Source: JAWLCA01 sp050485905
GTDB taxonomy: Bacteria; Pseudomonadota; Alphaproteobacteria; Rhodobacterales; Rhodobacteraceae
NCBI GenBank assembly: GCA_050485905.1
Contig: JBJHCH010000031.1
Location: 1-31,472, forward strand
Length of the DNA: 31,472 nt
Reading direction: 5' to 3'
Shown piece after piece: positions 30,556-31,472 of this stretch. The notes beneath the pieces are model-generated. The model was given only the letters and a program-made list of their open reading frames with translations, had not been told where the DNA came from and made no database searches. Within the stretch, counting starts at the first letter, position 1. Each line of letters begins with the position of its first letter. Made by a program: the position numbers and the translations under genes.

Positions 30556-31472
30556 ATGTCCGGCCCGAGAACCCTCTATGACAAGATCTGGGACGACCAC
30601 GTCGTCCACCAAGCCGAAGACGGCACATGCCTGCTCTATATCGACCGTCATCTGGTGCATGAAGTGACCAGCCCCCAGGCGTTCGAGGGGCTGCGTCTGG
30701 CCGGCCGCAAGGTGCGCGCGCCGGAAAAGACCATCGCCGTGCCCGACCATAACGTGCCCACGACCGAGGGCCGCGAAGACCCCGACCAGATGCCCGAGGA
30801 GAGCCGCATCCAGGTGGCGGCGCTGGACAAGAACGCCAAGGATTTCGGCATCCACTACTACCCGGTGTCGGACATCCGGCAGGGGATCGTGCATATCGTC
30901 GGCCCCGAACAGGGCTGGACCCTGCCGGGCATGACCGTGGTCTGCGGAGACAGTCACACCGCGACCCACGGCGCCTTTGGCGCGCTGGCGCATGGCATCG
31001 GCACGTCAGAGGTGGAGCATGTGCTGGCCACCCAGACCCTGATCCAGAAGAAATCGAAGAACATGAAGGTCGAGATCACGGGCAAGCTGCCGCCCTGGGT
31101 CACGGCCAAGGACATCACGCTGGCCGTCATCGGCAAGACCGGCACGGCGGGCGGCAACGGTCATGTGATCGAATATTGCGGCGAGGCGATCCGCGAGTTG
31201 TCGATGGAAGGCCGGATGACCGTCTGCAACATGGCGATCGAGGGCGGCGCGCGTGCCGGCCTGATCGCGCCGGACGAAAAGACCTTTGCCTATGTCATGG
31301 GCCGCCCCCATGCGCCCAAGGGCGCGAAGTGGGAGGCCGCGCTGGCCTACTGGAAGACGCTGTTTTCCGACGAGGGCGCGCATTTCGACAAGGTGGTGAC
31401 GATCCGCGCCGAGGATATCGCCCCCGTCGTCACCTGGGGCACCAGCCCCGAGGATGTGCTGCCGATCACCGG
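30556..31472 (+). CDS. leuC: 3-isopropylmalate dehydratase large subunit (5' part)
   Basis: LeuC with LeuD isomerises 2-isopropylmalate to 3-isopropylmalate in leucine synthesis; it belongs to the aconitase family. About 305 of an expected 470 or so residues are in the window, and the gene is cut at the right edge. It begins MSGPRTLYDKIWDDHVVHQ. Family motifs include the DHNVPTT segment, VVCGDSHTATHGAFGALAHG and EGGARAGLIAPDEKTFAY. The [4Fe-4S] cysteines that are expected further on (near E. coli C347, C407 and C410) lie beyond the window. ATG 30556 has GAAAG upstream. The gene is divergent from rsfS. Confidence 0.96.
   Translation, partial: MSGPRTLYDKIWDDHVVHQAEDGTCLLYIDRHLVHEVTSPQAFEGLRLAGRKVRAPEKTIAVPDHNVPTTEGREDPDQMPEESRIQVAALDKNAKDFGIHYYPVSDIRQGIVHIVGPEQGWTLPGMTVVCGDSHTATHGAFGALAHGIGTSEVEHVLATQTLIQKKSKNMKVEITGKLPPWVTAKDITLAVIGKTGTAGGNGHVIEYCGEAIRELSMEGRMTVCNMAIEGGARAGLIAPDEKTFAYVMGRPHAPKGAKWEAALAYWKTLFSDEGAHFDKVVTIRAEDIAPVVTWGTSPEDVLPIT

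Overview
The window is high-GC alphaproteobacterial DNA from a bacteriochlorophyll a-producing member of the Rhodobacterales (Rhodobacteraceae sensu lato). The basis is the gene order crtF-bchCXYZ-pufQBALMC-dxs, which is the right-hand part of a Rhodobacter-type photosynthesis gene cluster, together with order Rhodobacterales-like housekeeping genes beyond it. PufC has only three CXXCH haem motifs, and no pufX follows pufM or pufC. A three-haem PufC is known to me from Rhodovulum sulfidophilum, so a Rhodovulum-like organism is the best guess, but the window alone does not prove the genus.

Bases 1-10313, all on the + strand, form a photosynthesis superoperon. It holds the tail of a probable crtE, crtF (spheroidene-branch O-methyltransferase), bchC (3-hydroxyethyl bacteriochlorophyllide dehydrogenase), bchX/bchY/bchZ (chlorophyllide a oxidoreductase), pufQ, the LH1 beta and alpha genes pufB and pufA, the reaction-centre genes pufL and pufM, and pufC. 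Two perfect TGT-N12-ACA sites, 8 bp apart, precede bchC and are the expected PpsR/CrtJ repressor targets. The pufA-pufL gap carries strong hairpins of the kind that set the LH1:RC mRNA ratio. Small overlapping ORFs fill both the bchX-bchY and the bchY-bchZ gaps, and the second gap also holds an 11-bp tandem repeat. Four hairpins separate pufC from dxs, the first enzyme of the isoprenoid pathway that feeds carotenoids and the phytol tail.

Bases 12492-15010 (+) carry a Pcm-like methyltransferase, a TolC-family outer membrane channel and a small Rhodobacterales-type protein. Bases 15083-16965 (-) carry a saccharopine dehydrogenase and a LOG-family phosphoribohydrolase, overlapping by ATGA and divergent from dapD. 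Bases 17048-23677 (+) carry dapD, a secreted acidic Cys protein, a small Asp-tailed protein, dapE, rnr and an MltB-like lytic transglycosylase lipoprotein.

Bases 23678-25002 look like an insertion of different composition. They hold one minus-strand gene for a CXXC/SHVLP/CXXC zinc-binding, HNH-like protein of unknown role. The minus-strand housekeeping cluster follows (5'-3' on its own strand): rsfS, rlmH, gpmI, ctpA, rppH, rlmJ. The envC/M23 gene that I would expect between gpmI and ctpA is absent. Divergent from rsfS, leuC starts at 30556 and runs off the end. I see no rRNA, tRNA, CRISPR array or insertion sequence.
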